Below are positions 1 to 13,412 of a stretch of 64,000 bases of DNA, piece by piece (position 1 is the first letter of the stretch; every line of letters starts with the position of its first letter). Where the stretch lies: positions 7,373,001-7,437,000 of the forward strand of contig NC_090703.1 in NCBI RefSeq assembly GCF_040954835.1, given 5' to 3'. The position numbers were made by a program, and so were the translations under genes. Source of the stretch: Lepisosteus oculatus. Taxonomy: Eukaryota > Chordata > Actinopteri > Semionotiformes > Lepisosteidae. The notes under the pieces were generated by a model. That model made no database searches, was not told the DNA's origin, and saw nothing but the letters and a program-made list of their open reading frames with translations.

Positions 1-399
1 TTATTTCTTCTGGCAGTTTTTGTTTAGGATCCCATAAGAAACAAAATGCAAACCCAATGCAATGTGCAAGGTCTAGGTAATGCAGGAGGCAAAGAAAGTC
101 TTAATGTTTTAAGACTTTTTTTAATCATATGCTGCACTAGCCTCACACATAGCATAGCTTCTTGTGAGAAAAAGTATTTGATAATATTTCCAAATTCTTC
201 TTTTCTTTCCAGGATGTGGCGGAATATGTGTTTGGGGCACTATCCCGTCTCTTTTGCGGAAAATGCCAATTCTCCGATTGTCAGCTCAGTCTTCCCATGG
301 CTGAGGAGCAGCATCGTCTACCTGAGGTTGTGCTCTTTCTGACGGAGCCTTTTACCCTGCCTGGGTTTTTACGGCCTGTTTGTTTTGTTTCGTTCCCAG
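1..399 (+). other. Intron sequence upstream of the first visible slc38a6 exon
   Basis: This is the 3' end of an slc38a6 intron. I searched for the expected preceding exon (the conserved membrane segment around an asparagine-rich GSGILGL-type motif) and did not find it, so it must lie before the window. The acceptor is the pyrimidine-rich tract ending in AG at 398-399. Confidence 0.6.
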
Positions 400-473
400 C
401 ATCCTCCTGCTGCTGGTTGCCAGCCTGGCCTCTTACTCCATCCACCTGCTTCTCAAACTGTGCGACCAGACAG
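400..473 (+). CDS. slc38a6: slc38a6 exon (TM2 end)
   Basis: It encodes a hydrophobic segment, ILLLLVASLASYSIHLLL, then KLCDQT. This is the second membrane segment of the SLC38 fold, where human SNAT6 has a closely similar LLASYSVHLLL. The exon starts with the last base of a Ser codon after AG at 398-399 and ends at CAG|GTGAGA, leaving one base of the next codon. Confidence 0.9.
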
Positions 474-865
474 GTGAGAGCTCGGCCCCCTCATTCTCTG
501 GCCTCCGTCTCCACACGAAGGGCTCCTTCTCCGCAGAGAGGCAGGGGCTTTTTAGAAGCGCTTCCCTGGATGTATCTTCTGTTCTGTTTCTGCAGAACAG
601 ACTTCCAATTTTAAACCGTATTTCGTTATAATTGTCCACAAGGAGTGTGGTCCTCTTGGTAACAATGCAGGATGTTTCATCATCCACTTGATAAGCTGCC
701 TAAACATCAACCCGACAGACCAGCTCTAATCCGTGCTTTCTGTCTGCACTTTGGAATGCTTTTACAAATATGTCACGGCAATCCAGCTTCTGAAAATGTC
801 TACATTGATATTTACAATAAAACTCCCTCGTTGTGCAGAAAGCTTGTTTTTCGTCTTTCCTGCAG

Positions 866-918
866 CTGTCACCTCTTATGAAGATCTGGGTTTCCGTGCC
901 TACCAGCGTCCCGGGAAG
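866..918 (+). CDS. slc38a6: slc38a6 exon (SYEDLG loop)
   Basis: It encodes AVTSYEDLGFRAYQRPGK. The (S/T)YEDLG motif after TM2 is a hallmark of SLC38 transporters. The acceptor is CTGCAG and the donor AAG|GTGAGT. The 53 nt plus one carried base make exactly 18 codons. Confidence 0.92.
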
Positions 919-1239
919 GTGAGTGCATTCCAGCTTTGAAGGACAGTCCAGATGTGGAGCCTGCGGGGTGCACTACTCTGAGAGGGGGTATCGCCCTCCA
1001 CCCAGTGAAACAGCAGGAAGCAGTTGGGTTTTACTTCCTTATAAAATGGGATGCTGTATATTATTAATTGGGAAGTCCTGGGTCCCAGTGTTGACACATA
1101 AAGTATAATGGAAGGAAAAGAGTGATGTTCCCATCTAATTATAAAAATAAATATGCTGATGCCTTGGCCTTTACTGCTTTGTCACAATAGGATTTTGTAA
1201 CATAGTAAAGGCAGGGATATTCCTCTGGCATTCTGACGT

Positions 1240-1345
1240 TTGGTGGTAGGACAGTCCGATGGCACAACCCCATGAATTCATTGGTTGTGAGTTCAAATCG
1301 TGATGTATTCAACATGTTTTGACTTGGTGAAAAGATTATAATGAA
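1240..1345 (+). repeat. Degenerate tRNA-derived SINE-like fragment (low confidence)
   Basis: A B-box-like GTGAGTTCAAATCGTG follows an A-box-like GTGGTAGGACAGTCCGATGG. This is the layout of a tRNA-derived SINE head. The rest is too decayed to assign to a family. Confidence 0.3.
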
Positions 1346-1644
1346 TCGCCTGGTAAGTCAAAAATTGCCTCTTGGCAATAAAGAGTATTGGTATGGTATA
1401 ATCAGGTACTTTATTTGGATGACTTCATTAAAATGCCCAGGTATCTAAACTAGTCTAATCTTTTTGGATAAAAGCATAAGCCAAATTCATTAATGATATT
1501 AAAATACTGCCTAATGGGATGAAAAATTTGTGCTATCACTGACCACATCCAGTAGTGTATCCTGGGCTTTTAAGGAATGTTTTATCTCTTGAGTTTTTTT
1601 TTTCTATTTTCATGGTATTTGACCAGTAAATAGAGCTTTCAGAG

Positions 1645-1845
1645 GATGGCAGTGGTTACCATTGCTGCCTCACAGCACTGGGGCCCGGGGTTTAGTTCCT
1701 GGGGTGTGAACTGTTTATCTGAGTTTTATATGGTCTCCCTGTGTTTGTGTGGGATGCTTTGTGCTCTCTTTTCCTCTCACAGGCATAACGCATACTGGTT
1801 AATTGGTTAAGGTTAATTGGCTTCTAGAAAAAATGGCTAATTTGG
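1645..1845 (+). repeat. tRNA-derived SINE, 5' part and body
   Basis: The stretch runs from GGCAGTGGTTACCATTGCTG through CTCACAGCACTGGGGCCCGG and GTTTAGTTCCTGGGGTG, then GGTCTCCCTGTGTTTG and GGTTAATTGGCTTCTAG. This is the layout of a widespread fish SINE whose head comes from a tRNA (A-box-like GTGGTTACCATTGC, decayed B box GTTTAGTTCC). A second copy of its 3' half lies at 2580-2790. Confidence 0.6.
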
Positions 1846-2011
1846 AAGAATTGCGTTCCATACAAGAATCGACTTTTTGTGCATTATGTGTTGTGCATTT
1901 TTACCAGTTTTATATATTTCGTGTGGCACTGCTCTGTATTTGCTGAGCAACAGAATTGTTTTTTTCGGATCTGTTTTAGATGATAATCTCTTATGTGTTT
2001 GCTCTTTTTAG

Positions 2012-2051
2012 ATACTGGTTGCAAGTGCCATACTGATCCAGAACATTGGAG
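2012..2051 (+). CDS. slc38a6: slc38a6 short exon (TM3 start)
   Basis: This 40-nt micro-exon encodes ILVASAILIQNIG, the start of TM3, matching the family motif with IQNIGA. The acceptor is TTTTTAG and the donor GAG|GTGAGA. One base is carried to the next exon and completes Ala. It is too short for ORF prediction and was found from phase and similarity. Confidence 0.88.
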
Positions 2052-2579
2052 GTGAGACCTTGGATATACCTTCTTTCTGTATCTCTGTTGTGCACCCCAG
2101 TGAAAAAGTTTTGAATTTAATTTGAAATGGTAATTATAATATTTACCCTTAACTCTCAAAAATATAAGATGGAGACTGCTTTTAAAGAGTTAAAGAGATT
2201 TGGTGTTGGTATATTGAGGCAGAGAATAACACTGCCTTTGGAGTGGCAGTCAGGGGTTTTAGTTGGTAAAACCATATTTATTTCACTGGGAGTCTAAAAT
2301 ATACATTGTCCAAAGCTTTGCCACTCATTAGTACATTTTTCTGTGACGTAATGTGGTTACGCACACTTTAGAATGAGTTGGTTTGGTTTAAATACATGTG
2401 GAGAATCCAGAATGGTAAAAGTTACTATTGTATGTGCTCAGAAAAAAAAAACAAGTAGAAGATTTTCCTTCTCAATGTGTTTCAGAGTGATATTAATTAC
2501 AATGTATAGTAAAGGCTCTGGATATTTTCTCTCTTGAGTTATTTTTTTTATTTTCATGGTTTCATGGTATTTGACCAGT

Positions 2580-2790
2580 AAAATACTGGTCTCCCTGTGT
2601 CCGCTCTGTTGTCCACAGACATGCTGGTAGGTTAATTGGCTTCTAAAGAGCTTGGCCTTGGTGTGCGCGTGCGTGCGTGCGCGTGTGCGTGTTTATGTGT
2701 GCTCTGCAAAGGACTGGTGTCCCATCCAGGGTGTGTCTTGCTCTGCGCCTGTTGCTTTCAGGGATCGGCTCCGGCTCCTATATTAGATTA
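2580..2790 (+). repeat. SINE copy (3' half) with a GC/GT-repeat core
   Basis: It runs from GGTCTCCCTGTGTCC through ACATGCTGGTAGGTTAATTG, a GTGCGTGCGTGCG stretch, then GGACTGGTGTCCCATCCAGG and GGATCGGCTCCGGCTCC. It shares its body with the SINE at 1645-1845, and the flank upstream (TTTTCATGGTATTTGACCAG) is shared too. Confidence 0.6.
2658..2701 (+). repeat. GT/GC-rich simple repeat
   Basis: Alternating purine-pyrimidine tract (GTGCGTGCGTGCGCGTGTGCGTG) inside the SINE body. It is a potential Z-DNA-forming sequence. Confidence 0.7.
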
Positions 2791-2811
2791 AGCTGTCTAA
2801 TCTAATATAGG
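2777..2811. repeat. Perfect 14-bp inverted repeat with a 7-nt loop
   Basis: CCTATATTAGATTA at 2777-2790 and TAATCTAATATAGG at 2798-2811 are exact reverse complements, separated by AGCTGTC. It sits exactly at the 3' edge of the SINE copy. Confidence 0.85.
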
Positions 2812-4885
2812 GTAGTGCCTTAAAACTGAAATCTTGATGTTCTCCCTGTGCACCTTCTGAATTTTTGCACGCTGAGCACTGACCATTGTCGTGCCGGTGT
2901 ACAAGGACACTGGCAGCCGGATAGCTCACCCTTGAGAATCCAGCCCAGAGAGCCATGGGTGTCCACTCCAGTGCCCACTGCAGCCCACAAACACTTCAGG
3001 CTTCTAGTTTCACCACATTGTTTTCATTCGTAAATCCTGATCCGTTTCCATTTCATACCTGAAGATAGGGTCTCCGTACTCGTAGACTTAAGTCTCTGGG
3101 CTGTTAGTGTCTAGGTTGAAGGTTCACTAAAAACCTGACTGCACCAGCTTTGCATGTTGTATACACTGCAATGGATAATGTTTTCAGCAGGCCAAGGAAA
3201 GAAGCATCTGTTAAATGAAACATCATTCGGTTTGACGTTTTGATTTAAACCAGGCTGAAGTAAACTTTTTTTATTTATTTTACAAATGGGCTTTATCTTG
3301 TGGTTAGAACAAAAAAAAACCCTGCATTGTTGATGGTGGATGGGTATCGGAATATAGACGCAGCACGAGATGCCTGTCCAGCAGAGGGCGCCCTGAGCGC
3401 CATTGCCCCCAGTGCTAGGTTCATCCCAGCAGCTGCAGGAGGAGCTGGGCCACTTGTATGGATTCAGAGAGACACAGCGAGGAGAACTGAGTGAGAAGCA
3501 GGTCCTCTGCAAGACAGAGCACTCTGTTTTGTCCCAGAATTCCCAGAGCTCATTTATACATGCCATGTCGACATCAGGAAGTATATTCAACCAAAGCTAG
3601 AAATTGTGTAATTAACCAATTTCTCGTAATTTAGGGTGCAATTAAGTAATAGAAAGATCATTAGAACCGAGGGACGGCAGTCTTGTTGGAGCACTCTGGG
3701 ACCAGGACTAAAATCCCTGCAGGAGGGGAGGGGCGCCACTGACCAGACCTCAGTCTGTTCCCCTGGGGTACACATCCCTGCTCGTTAGCCATGGGGCTGA
3801 TTTCTAATTAACTCAGCTGGAGTTGCAGAGCTGCTGTACCTGTGTGAAAAGACCTGCAGCAGCATCGAAAGAGCCAGGCCATGCCTGCCTTTGGTGTATT
3901 CGATTTTAAGGTGATAACAGTCTTCCTAGAAATTTTCAGCTGGAAGCAGTTTTACGGTCTTGGTGAAATAATGATCTGCTTTGTCAGAAACTGAGATGAG
4001 ATAGACGTACTTGATTGTAGGCTTTAGTTGTTGTTTTTTTTCCCCAAAAAGAGGAAACTCACGAAAGGCAGTGTTGTGTTTTAGGTACGGCAGAACTCGT
4101 GTATGGATTTTTTGTTTTTTTATCTTTTCCTTTCTTATTTTTCTTCTGTGTGAATATGGATGGGTCTTTAAAAGTAAGTTCTCCAGCAGTTGCTGCTGTG
4201 TGCCTATTTCTGTGTGACTGGAAGGAAGTGACTAAAGGTAATGTCTTGCACACCAGATAACGAACATGCTGTTTTTTCAAGATTGTTACTCTAAATTTAT
4301 CATGCTTGTTGAAGTCAATTGACATTTTGTAAATTTCCAGAAAAAAATCCTGTTTCTTTTACAGTCGATTTTGTATTAGAGGCTTATTATTATGATTTCA
4401 ATAGAGTGGTGCATGCCCCCCAAACCACAAACAGATTGTTGAGGTTTACTGAAATGTCCACACTGATAATAAGCAGATACAGCAGGAACAAATGTGACAT
4501 GGTCTGCATTATTTTGGATTTGTGTTACATAGCCCACTTCGGGGAAATTAGAGGGCTCGGTTATAATAATGTCAAGCTCAGTCTGGATTCAGCGTTTTTG
4601 TTCTTAAACTGCAGTTTACATCACCTCTGTTTTTTTTTTTAACAGCAAGATTACTTGCCTTTTATAGCAGCTCTGTAGAAAAGATGAATGATCCAAAAGT
4701 AATGGCATGTAAGATCAGGCTTGCAAGCGTGAGAGAAACCGTGCAGACTTCTCCTTCAAAGGGAAGAAAATCTATTAATTGTTCTATTTTTTTTGTTCGG
4801 ATTCAAATGGAAGTTTTTTTTTTTTGTTTGTTCTGCTTTTTTCCCCCCGCCCCATGAGCTGACAATATGAAACTCCACGGACGTG
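2812..4885 (+). other. slc38a6 intron 3 of the window, first part
   Basis: Non-coding intron sequence between the exons at 2012-2051 and 5828-5906. I see no further exon or recognisable element. Short open frames in this stretch have no family resemblance. Confidence 0.5.
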
Positions 4886-4889
4886 ATAA

Positions 4890-5065
4890 AACTGATAACG
4901 GAAAGGTGCTTCTTTAAGTCAAGGGTTGTGGGATTGTGGAACAAGCTGCCCAGCCACATTGCCGGATCCTGTCAAGAAACAGCTGGATGCCATCTCTGAA
5001 TCAATTAGCGACTAACTGCCCAACAAGCTAGATGGGCTTGTTTGTAAGGGTTCTTATGTTCTTAC
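4890..5065 (+). mobile_element. CR1-like LINE 3' end fragment
   Basis: The plus strand contains GGTTGTGGGATTGTGGAACAAGCTGCC, which corresponds to the (R)VVxLWNxLP motif near the end of CR1-group ORF2. A short Leu-Asp-rich tail follows, then the 3' terminus GGTTCTTATGTTCTTA, the tandem-octamer style ending typical of CR1/L3 elements. It is strongly 5'-truncated and has stops and frameshifts. Confidence 0.65.
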
Positions 5066-5827
5066 AGCCCAGCTGTTTCTTTTTAAATTGACTAAACAAT
5101 TTTTCTGGACACTGGATTAACTAGTCTTGTAGGCTAAGAAGCTTTTAAATACCTCTTTAGGCTCTGAAGCCAGGTTTGGGGGGAATTCGTTTCAGGCCCT
5201 GGTCAATCAGACCACAGGGAGAACGGTGACCTCACCGCAGTTCTCCTCTCTGCTGGTCCGCCCCACTTTGTGAGCACAAAGAAGTGAATATTTCCTCGGT
5301 GTTCTGACCTAGCAACTGGTTCTCATTTATCGGTGCTGTAGGTAGCAGTCAGTTTCCATTAATGTGTTTAGCCCATCTGCGCACAGAGTGAGCCCTGTTC
5401 TCCGGGCTCTGGGAGAGCGCTGTGGCTGCCTCTTTCCTGCTCTGCTTTGTGGGGCTCAGTTGACAGGATGTCAGTGAAAGCCTCACCGATCAAGTTACCA
5501 AGGGTCTGGAAAGAAAAAAAGAATTGCATATTCTGGTTGCCATAGCAAGAAATACCTGGATTAATGCTGAGGAGCGTTTCGCGTCTCAAATTGAAAAGGC
5601 TTTACTTCTGGATTTAAAATGTCCGGCTAATGTCTGCAATGTAATACATCAAGCTTACGGTAGATTTCCTAAATTTGCTGACCAGCTTCGTAAATAAAGT
5701 GCTACGCGGCTCTTTCCTTGAGCAGAGCTTGTCTGACTTTACCCTGAGTCACGACCAGCAATGTATGCAATTGACCGCATACATTCGCACCTATTAAATC
5801 TGTATATTTTCTTATTTCGTCCACCAG
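5066..5827 (+). other. slc38a6 intron sequence, no feature seen
   Basis: Intronic sequence between the CR1-like fragment and the exon at 5828. Nothing recognisable. Confidence 0.45.
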
Positions 5828-5906
5828 CCATGTCCACCTATATGTTCATCATCCGATTCGAGCTCCCTGCGGCTGTTGCCAGCTTCCTGCCTGGAGACCA
5901 CAGCTG
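5828..5906 (+). CDS. slc38a6: slc38a6 exon (ELPAAVASFL)
   Basis: It encodes AMSTYMFIIRFELPAAVASF followed by LPGDHS, the end of TM3 and the adjoining loop. Human SNAT6 has a similar SYLLIIKTELPAAIAEFL. The donor is CTG|GTATGT, and two bases of a Trp codon carry over to the next exon. Confidence 0.9.
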
Positions 5907-8776
5907 GTATGTCAAACTCTGGCCTGACAGCTGCCAGTCCTCTTCCTGTCTGCGCTGGCCTGCAGTGCCGCGCCAACGCCACAGACCAGGGGCAGACGAG
6001 CACCATATCCTTCCAATCCATCCCGCTGGCCGTCTCCTCCGCTGAGCGCACGAATTCATCATCAGCCCGCTCAGAAACGGTGGGGGAGCCGTTTGTGGGG
6101 AAGTCCTGCACCGGAATGGACTGGAAGGCTGGGTGTTGCCAGAGCAGATCTTCCCCCCGGTGTGGGAGACCAGTGACAGAACAGTGACCCTCGCCTGCCC
6201 TGCCCTGTGCCCTTCTCTTTCTTGTCACCTGTTTACTCTCATTCTTCTCCTTGGAGAACAGAGCGCGGAAGAGTCTTTTTTTTTCTGCGGTTTTCTGTCT
6301 GTCGCTGCAGGACAATGAGACTGCACTCTGCGTAACTCACAGAGCTCATAACTCTATGTATGCACCTAAAAGCTCTCTTTATTTCAGTTTTAAATAAGTG
6401 CTTGGAACAGAAACCAACTGTGACATGCTGCCCTTTACAAGAGATTTCAAATACGCAGCTGAAAAATTACCCAGGTCCAATTTTTAGCATCTTTCTGGTG
6501 TAATATAACTCACTCTGTGGATAATCCATGCTTTTTAAACCTTTTATTATAAAATATAGAGCACCACTGGAGGAAATTTCTGTCTGATAGAAAACATGTA
6601 TCTGTCTTCGTCAGTATAAATGAGGATTATTTTTCTCGAACTAATTTCCTTTTGAAAACTTGTGGTGAAGCTGAATTCCTAGAATGTAACTTTCTTTTGC
6701 TGATTTAGCGTGAACTGTTGCTGCCGAGTATGACAATTAATCAAATTTGTCGGAGTCGGAGCCATCTCCAAGCAGCTGTGCTCCATTAAGTATTTTGCCA
6801 AAGCTGTTGCACATGTGCTTGAATTGCTAGAATTTTTTATCAGTTTTGCCATTATAATTTCTGTTTGTGTTGCGTAAAATGTCACTCAATGAGCAGATTA
6901 TAGGAGATTACAGTCTAGGTGTCCAGTTTTGTCATTTGTCAGTCATTTTAAGTGCTGTTAAATGATATTTGCATACAGAATATTTGCATTTTTCCGTTTG
7001 TCTTTGCGAGGCAAAGGTAATTTTGTTGAGAGGCGATGGGGCAGTGTTTGTCAGCACTCTGTTCCTGGAGTCTTCTCTTGTACTTCGTGACTGAGCCCTG
7101 AAATGCTTTCGAATGCCCAGCAATACAGTAAATCTGCTTCAGAGCATGACAATCGTTCAGTAGGGAATGTCATGTTCATTTACAGCTCAAGTGTTCTTTT
7201 GGTCATGTCTCATTTTAAAGCTTGTTGTGAAACAAATCAGTCTCAGGTCTCTGCATGAATGGTTAAGACAGCCCTCGGTACTTGTTGTCAGTTGGAGTGA
7301 TGTTCTGAGTCCAGGTCCAAGGCTCTTTAATGAGGCAGTAATGAAACTAAATTGGAGATCGTCTGAATAGATGGTGTCTGTTGTGCATCATATTTGACAG
7401 CCTGGTGTGGTGGGTATGTGTGTAGGAATATGCTGCACTGTTATTGCTTTCCTCCCTAGCAGAATGGATTTGCAGGGTAGCAGGGTACGCCATCTTACTG
7501 TGCACAGACTGTGTGGGACAGTGGCCATGGAGTCTGTGCACCGGACAAACTGACAGGACTCCCTACCCAGTCTGCGCCCTGTTGTGTGAATGTCTCTTTT
7601 TCTGGGTCTTCTGATGTGCTATATTTCATGCTCATTGAGTACTTGCTCAATGCATTTAGGTGTGTAGAAATACTTGTTGATAGGTGAAATAAGTCCCGGT
7701 AGGTAAAATGACTACCTTGAGCGAAAATACCAGCCATGTAGCATATATTTTAAAATAAAAGTGTAATGAAACTTGTGAAAAAACAAGGCAGCGAGAGGAG
7801 ATTGATGAGTTACCGGCTGCCTGACAGTCCTGATGCTGTCAGCTAATATAGCAACACAGAAGCTGCGCAGCTGCCAAACAGGGGTCACTTTGTGTGGTGA
7901 TGTTGTCGAAGCAGGTGCTGCTGATGTACAGCTACACATAAACAACCCACAGTGCTTTGCCCCCCTGCCTGAGTCCGGCGAGGCGTGCTCTCCACATGTG
8001 TCATCCTGTCAGTCTCCCTCCTGGAATAAATTGCCGGGCCATTCCTCAATAAGGAAAATATTATCTGGCATTCTAGACATCTGACGGGGCTGTTCGTTTG
8101 GCAGAATTAAGCTGTTTGCATGTGAATTACATAATTGTTATGGTTTGTGAGTAAGCTCTTAATTTATAACATATGATGAGCTGTCTCGCTGCATTTAGGA
8201 ATGAAATTAAGACAAATTTTGGAACAGCCTGCTTCCAGTTAAGCACTTGGAGTAGGAACGGCTAAATTCCGCCGGATTGGTCACACAGCTAAAGGGCTTC
8301 AGAGATATTAGATGGTACCAGCCAGCATGTCCAGGACCTCACTGATATTAGAGGAACAGGCAAGCCTGGGTTTAGAACAATATATCCTTTCAGTGTTAGG
8401 TTACAGCTCCGAAAGCAAAGCTGGGGTGACTATGCAGATGTGCCAAATGGCATTTTCTACTTTTCTTCACCCATGTAATGAACAAGAAGCAAACGGGAGG
8501 TCAAATGGGCAGTGAGTGGGAGGCAGCATGGCAATAAATAGAGGATTTTTCACTTGGCACCCCAGCTCATTTGCCTGATTATCCTGGTGTGCGCCAGTCC
8601 CACCTGGCAGCGACAGCGAGGCCTATGGCTGCCACCCGTTCCCACTGAGACATCCTGCTTTCCTGCGGGACTGCAGTGGGGCGGTCAGGGCCGCGGAGAG
8701 CTCGGACTGGGTAGCAGTGGGCGAGCCTCTGTGCGGGAGAGCCCGGCGCTGTGTTCATGTTCTCCTGTGATGGCAG
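5907..8776 (+). other. slc38a6 intron with AT-rich blocks
   Basis: A 2.9-kb intron without recognisable repeats over most of its length. Two non-repetitive AT-rich blocks (about 6690-6900 and 8085-8240) contain homeodomain-like TAAT/ATTA cores and look like possible conserved non-coding elements, which I cannot verify here. Confidence 0.35.
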
Positions 8777-8868
8777 GGCCTCGGGCTCGTGGTACCTGGA
8801 TGGCAGGATCCTGCTGCTGGTGGCGGCGGTGTGCATCGTGCTGCCTCTGGCTCTTCTCCCTAAAATAG
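8777..8868 (+). CDS. slc38a6: slc38a6 exon (TM4)
   Basis: It encodes (W)ASGSWYLDGRILLLVAAV, then CIVLPLALLPKI. This is a membrane helix ending in the LPLALLPKI motif conserved in SLC38 proteins. The acceptor is TGGCAG and the donor ATAG|GTGAGT, with phase 1 to the next exon. Codon third positions are very GC-rich compared with the surrounding introns. Confidence 0.92.
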
Positions 8869-9830
8869 GTGAGTCGCTCTGAGCAGGCCAGGATACATCG
8901 CATCGCCTGGCGTGCGAACGGCACTAGTCTTATCTGGAATTTTTGCACAGTTTCCAGGCATATTGCTGCTTGCCAGTAAACGTATTCAGATGCCAGTTGC
9001 TGTTATCGTATTACTCGCCCGACGGTGATGTTCATTTTTTTTACCCACAATTTATTTTCGGGGGGGGGGTGGTGGCCTGGGCGCAGTTGTCTTCCCTTTC
9101 CTCTCCTTTCATCAGCAGTGACTCCAAGACGCCCCCCCGGCTTAACGAGCCGCCGGAGGTCCCCCGAGATCGCAGATCTCTTTAACCTTTGCTGCGCCTG
9201 GAGAGTGCGGAGCAGCGGGGACTTCCTTTGTTTCCAATAAACGCCTTTTACAGCTCCTTCTCGTCTGTCAGTGCTGATTGCCGTTTCCCCTCCTCCTCGG
9301 CCTCAACACAAACAAGCTGTATCAGGAGCAAGAAGCCCCGCTTTGGGGGTGAAACTGGGGTGGCAGTGAGCCGTTTGACACAGCATTTCCCTGATATAAT
9401 CTCGCTAAAAAAGTGGTATGAATAGCCATAATTACTGTTTTCATCGTTGTTGGCTTTCTGCGAAGTGACGGGTGTTAAAAGCCTGGATTTGCTTCTGGCT
9501 GGAGATACTCTGAAGTGTCTGCCTCAGAGCCAGGGTTCGAGCCCCAGGTGTAGTTGCAGCCTCCTGCACTTCAGCTGACAATACAGCTCTTGCACTACAG
9601 CAGCTGTGTCTGTGTTGATGAGGATGTGGCTGAGCTTTTGGGATTCTTTACCCTTCTTTCACCACTGATGATCCCTCCTGTGAGCTGCACTAAAGTCCCA
9701 ACTTGCTTAATACATGGACTTAAATGTGCAGGTGCTCTTCTGTTCTGTTCTGTTTGTTTTTTTTGCCTGTGTTTGTGTTGGCAGCCGGGCTGTGGTGAGT
9801 GACAGGTGGCTCTTCTGTTCTTGTCCGCAG
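8869..9830 (+). other. slc38a6 intron with a tRNA-like B box
   Basis: About 1 kb of intron. Around 9480-9620 the sequence AGCCAGGGTTCGAGCCCCAG fits an RNA polymerase III B box (GGTTCGAnnCC). It suggests a small decayed tRNA-derived SINE. No complete tRNA fold is visible. Confidence 0.4.
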
Positions 9831-9889
9831 GGTTTCTGGGCTACACCAGCAGCCTGTCCTTCCTCTTCATGGTGTATTTCGCCGTGGTG
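9831..9889 (+). CDS. slc38a6: slc38a6 exon (TM5)
   Basis: It encodes GFLGYTSSLSFLFMVYFAVV, a membrane segment nearly identical to human SNAT6 in the GFLGYTSSLSF part. It lies between CCGCAG and GTG|GTGAGT and ends on a codon boundary. Confidence 0.93.
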
Positions 9890-10004
9890 GTGAGTGTGCC
9901 CTCGTCCCAGCATCCCCGTGAGCGGTGCCCTTGCACGTGCTGCTCCCTCTCTGCTCTCTCCGCCCAGCTGACGCAGGGGGGGGTCTCCCTTTGCTTGCAC
10001 GCAG

Positions 10005-10076
10005 ATCGTGGTGAAGAAGTGGTCTGTCCCCTGCCCCCTCCCGCAGAACGCCTCACTGACTCTGGGCCACGCGCAG
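10005..10076 (+). CDS. slc38a6: slc38a6 exon (KKWSVPCP, extracellular loop start)
   Basis: The 24 codons encode IVVKKWSVPCPLPQNASLTL followed by GHAQ. The KKW(S)xPCPL stretch is typical of SNAT6. The Asn-Ala-Ser triplet is a potential N-glycosylation site in the large extracellular loop. The donor is CAG|GTAGGG. The preceding intron is only 115 bp. Confidence 0.9.
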
Positions 10077-10984
10077 GTAGGGGAACCCGTCGCCGCCGCC
10101 CTGGGCATGCGAACGCCACTAGTCTGTGGTTTAAAACCCTTTCGCGGCGCAATTTGTCCGTGCTTCCTGCTCCCAGGTTTGGTGCTCGAGCAAGAAAAAT
10201 CGGCAGCCATTAGACAGAGGCTGTGAAGAGCTAGTACAGCTTCCTTAATGAGTTAAAGCTGAGTCTATCCTCTGTTCCCTTACACATCCACTGTACGCTG
10301 CTATGAGACAGGCCTCTTCCTCGTGTATGCCCGGAGGAGGCTGGCACTGCCAGGAGAACAGGGATTTCATCCTAAGGCAGAGAGAATTCCCACTCGCTGC
10401 TCAGAGCTGGCTTCCTCTCCGGAGTCAGGATCCATTTTTGTTCTGGATTGCAAATTTGATTACCACTTCCTTTTCCGAATTGACTCCCGCGTCCTGTTCC
10501 AATTTGCATTTCTTTTAATCAGGTTGAGAAGCCAATGATTTGAACTGGAACTGAACCTGGAACTGATTTAAAGGGAATGGGAATCTACATGGAAATTCAT
10601 TTAAAAACTGGCTCTGGTCACCCAACTTCCCCCCCCAACTAACATCACCTCCCCCCACACTAACATTACCTCCCCCGACACACCACAGTCATCCAGGGAC
10701 TACAGCACACAGACAAGCAGGATGTGACCTCTGACCTGTGTAGGTCAGAGGTCAGCATGGTTCCGAAGCTCTCTCAGCCCTGGAGAAGAATGTTCATGGA
10801 CTCTGTTGCAGTCTGTGTTTCTCTGCAGCCCTCATTCCTCTCATGTTGGAGAACAAAACCTGAATGACTATTCCCTGTTGTAAAATCATGCTTGCTTCGA
10901 AAGTGATGTAATGACTCTTAATGTTTTCTGCACAAACAATATAAACTTTCTGGCATCCTAATGTTTCTATTTGTATTTCCCTAG
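10077..10984 (+). other. slc38a6 intron, C-rich simple stretch
   Basis: Intron between two confirmed exons. It contains C-rich low-complexity sequence around 10625-10690 (CTTCCCCCCCCAACTAACATCACC and related repeats) and nothing else recognisable. Confidence 0.45.
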
Positions 10985-11035
10985 TACCCCAATTCCTCTG
11001 ATTGCATTCCAAAGCTGTTTGTCATTTCCAGTAAG
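10985..11035 (+). CDS. slc38a6: slc38a6 short exon (extracellular loop)
   Basis: The 17 codons encode YPNSSDCIPKLFVISSK, in frame with both neighbours. The Cys-x-Pro-Lys-Leu-Phe core matches the loop of human SNAT6. Asn-Ser-Ser is a further potential N-glycosylation site. The acceptor is CCCTAG and the donor AAG|GTAGGT. Confidence 0.86.
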
Positions 11036-11177
11036 GTAGGTAGGTCCCAGTGGTGATACAGTTAACGTAAGTGGATTTCTGTACTTCCCCATCCTTGTTA
11101 GACTAGGTATCGGCAACATAGAAGAGAAATAACAATGCCTCTGTTAAGTTATGAAGCTAGAATGTAACCTAGTGTGA

Positions 11178-11417
<240 letters not shown>

Positions 11418-11517
11418 TAAGGCTTGGCCACTGGTTTTCTTGAGGAATTTGGGCAGCTAATCGTTTTTAAATAAAAAACATTCTAAACGTTTTTAGATGT
11501 TTTTTTTAATTGGCTAG

Positions 11518-13412
<1,895 letters not shown>

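Noticed and set aside
5812..6315. 167-codon minus-strand frame
   Set aside because: It overlaps a confirmed slc38a6 exon on the other strand and has no family resemblance.
9707..10210. 167-codon minus-strand frame
   Set aside because: It is antisense to two confirmed slc38a6 exons and their short GC-rich intron.
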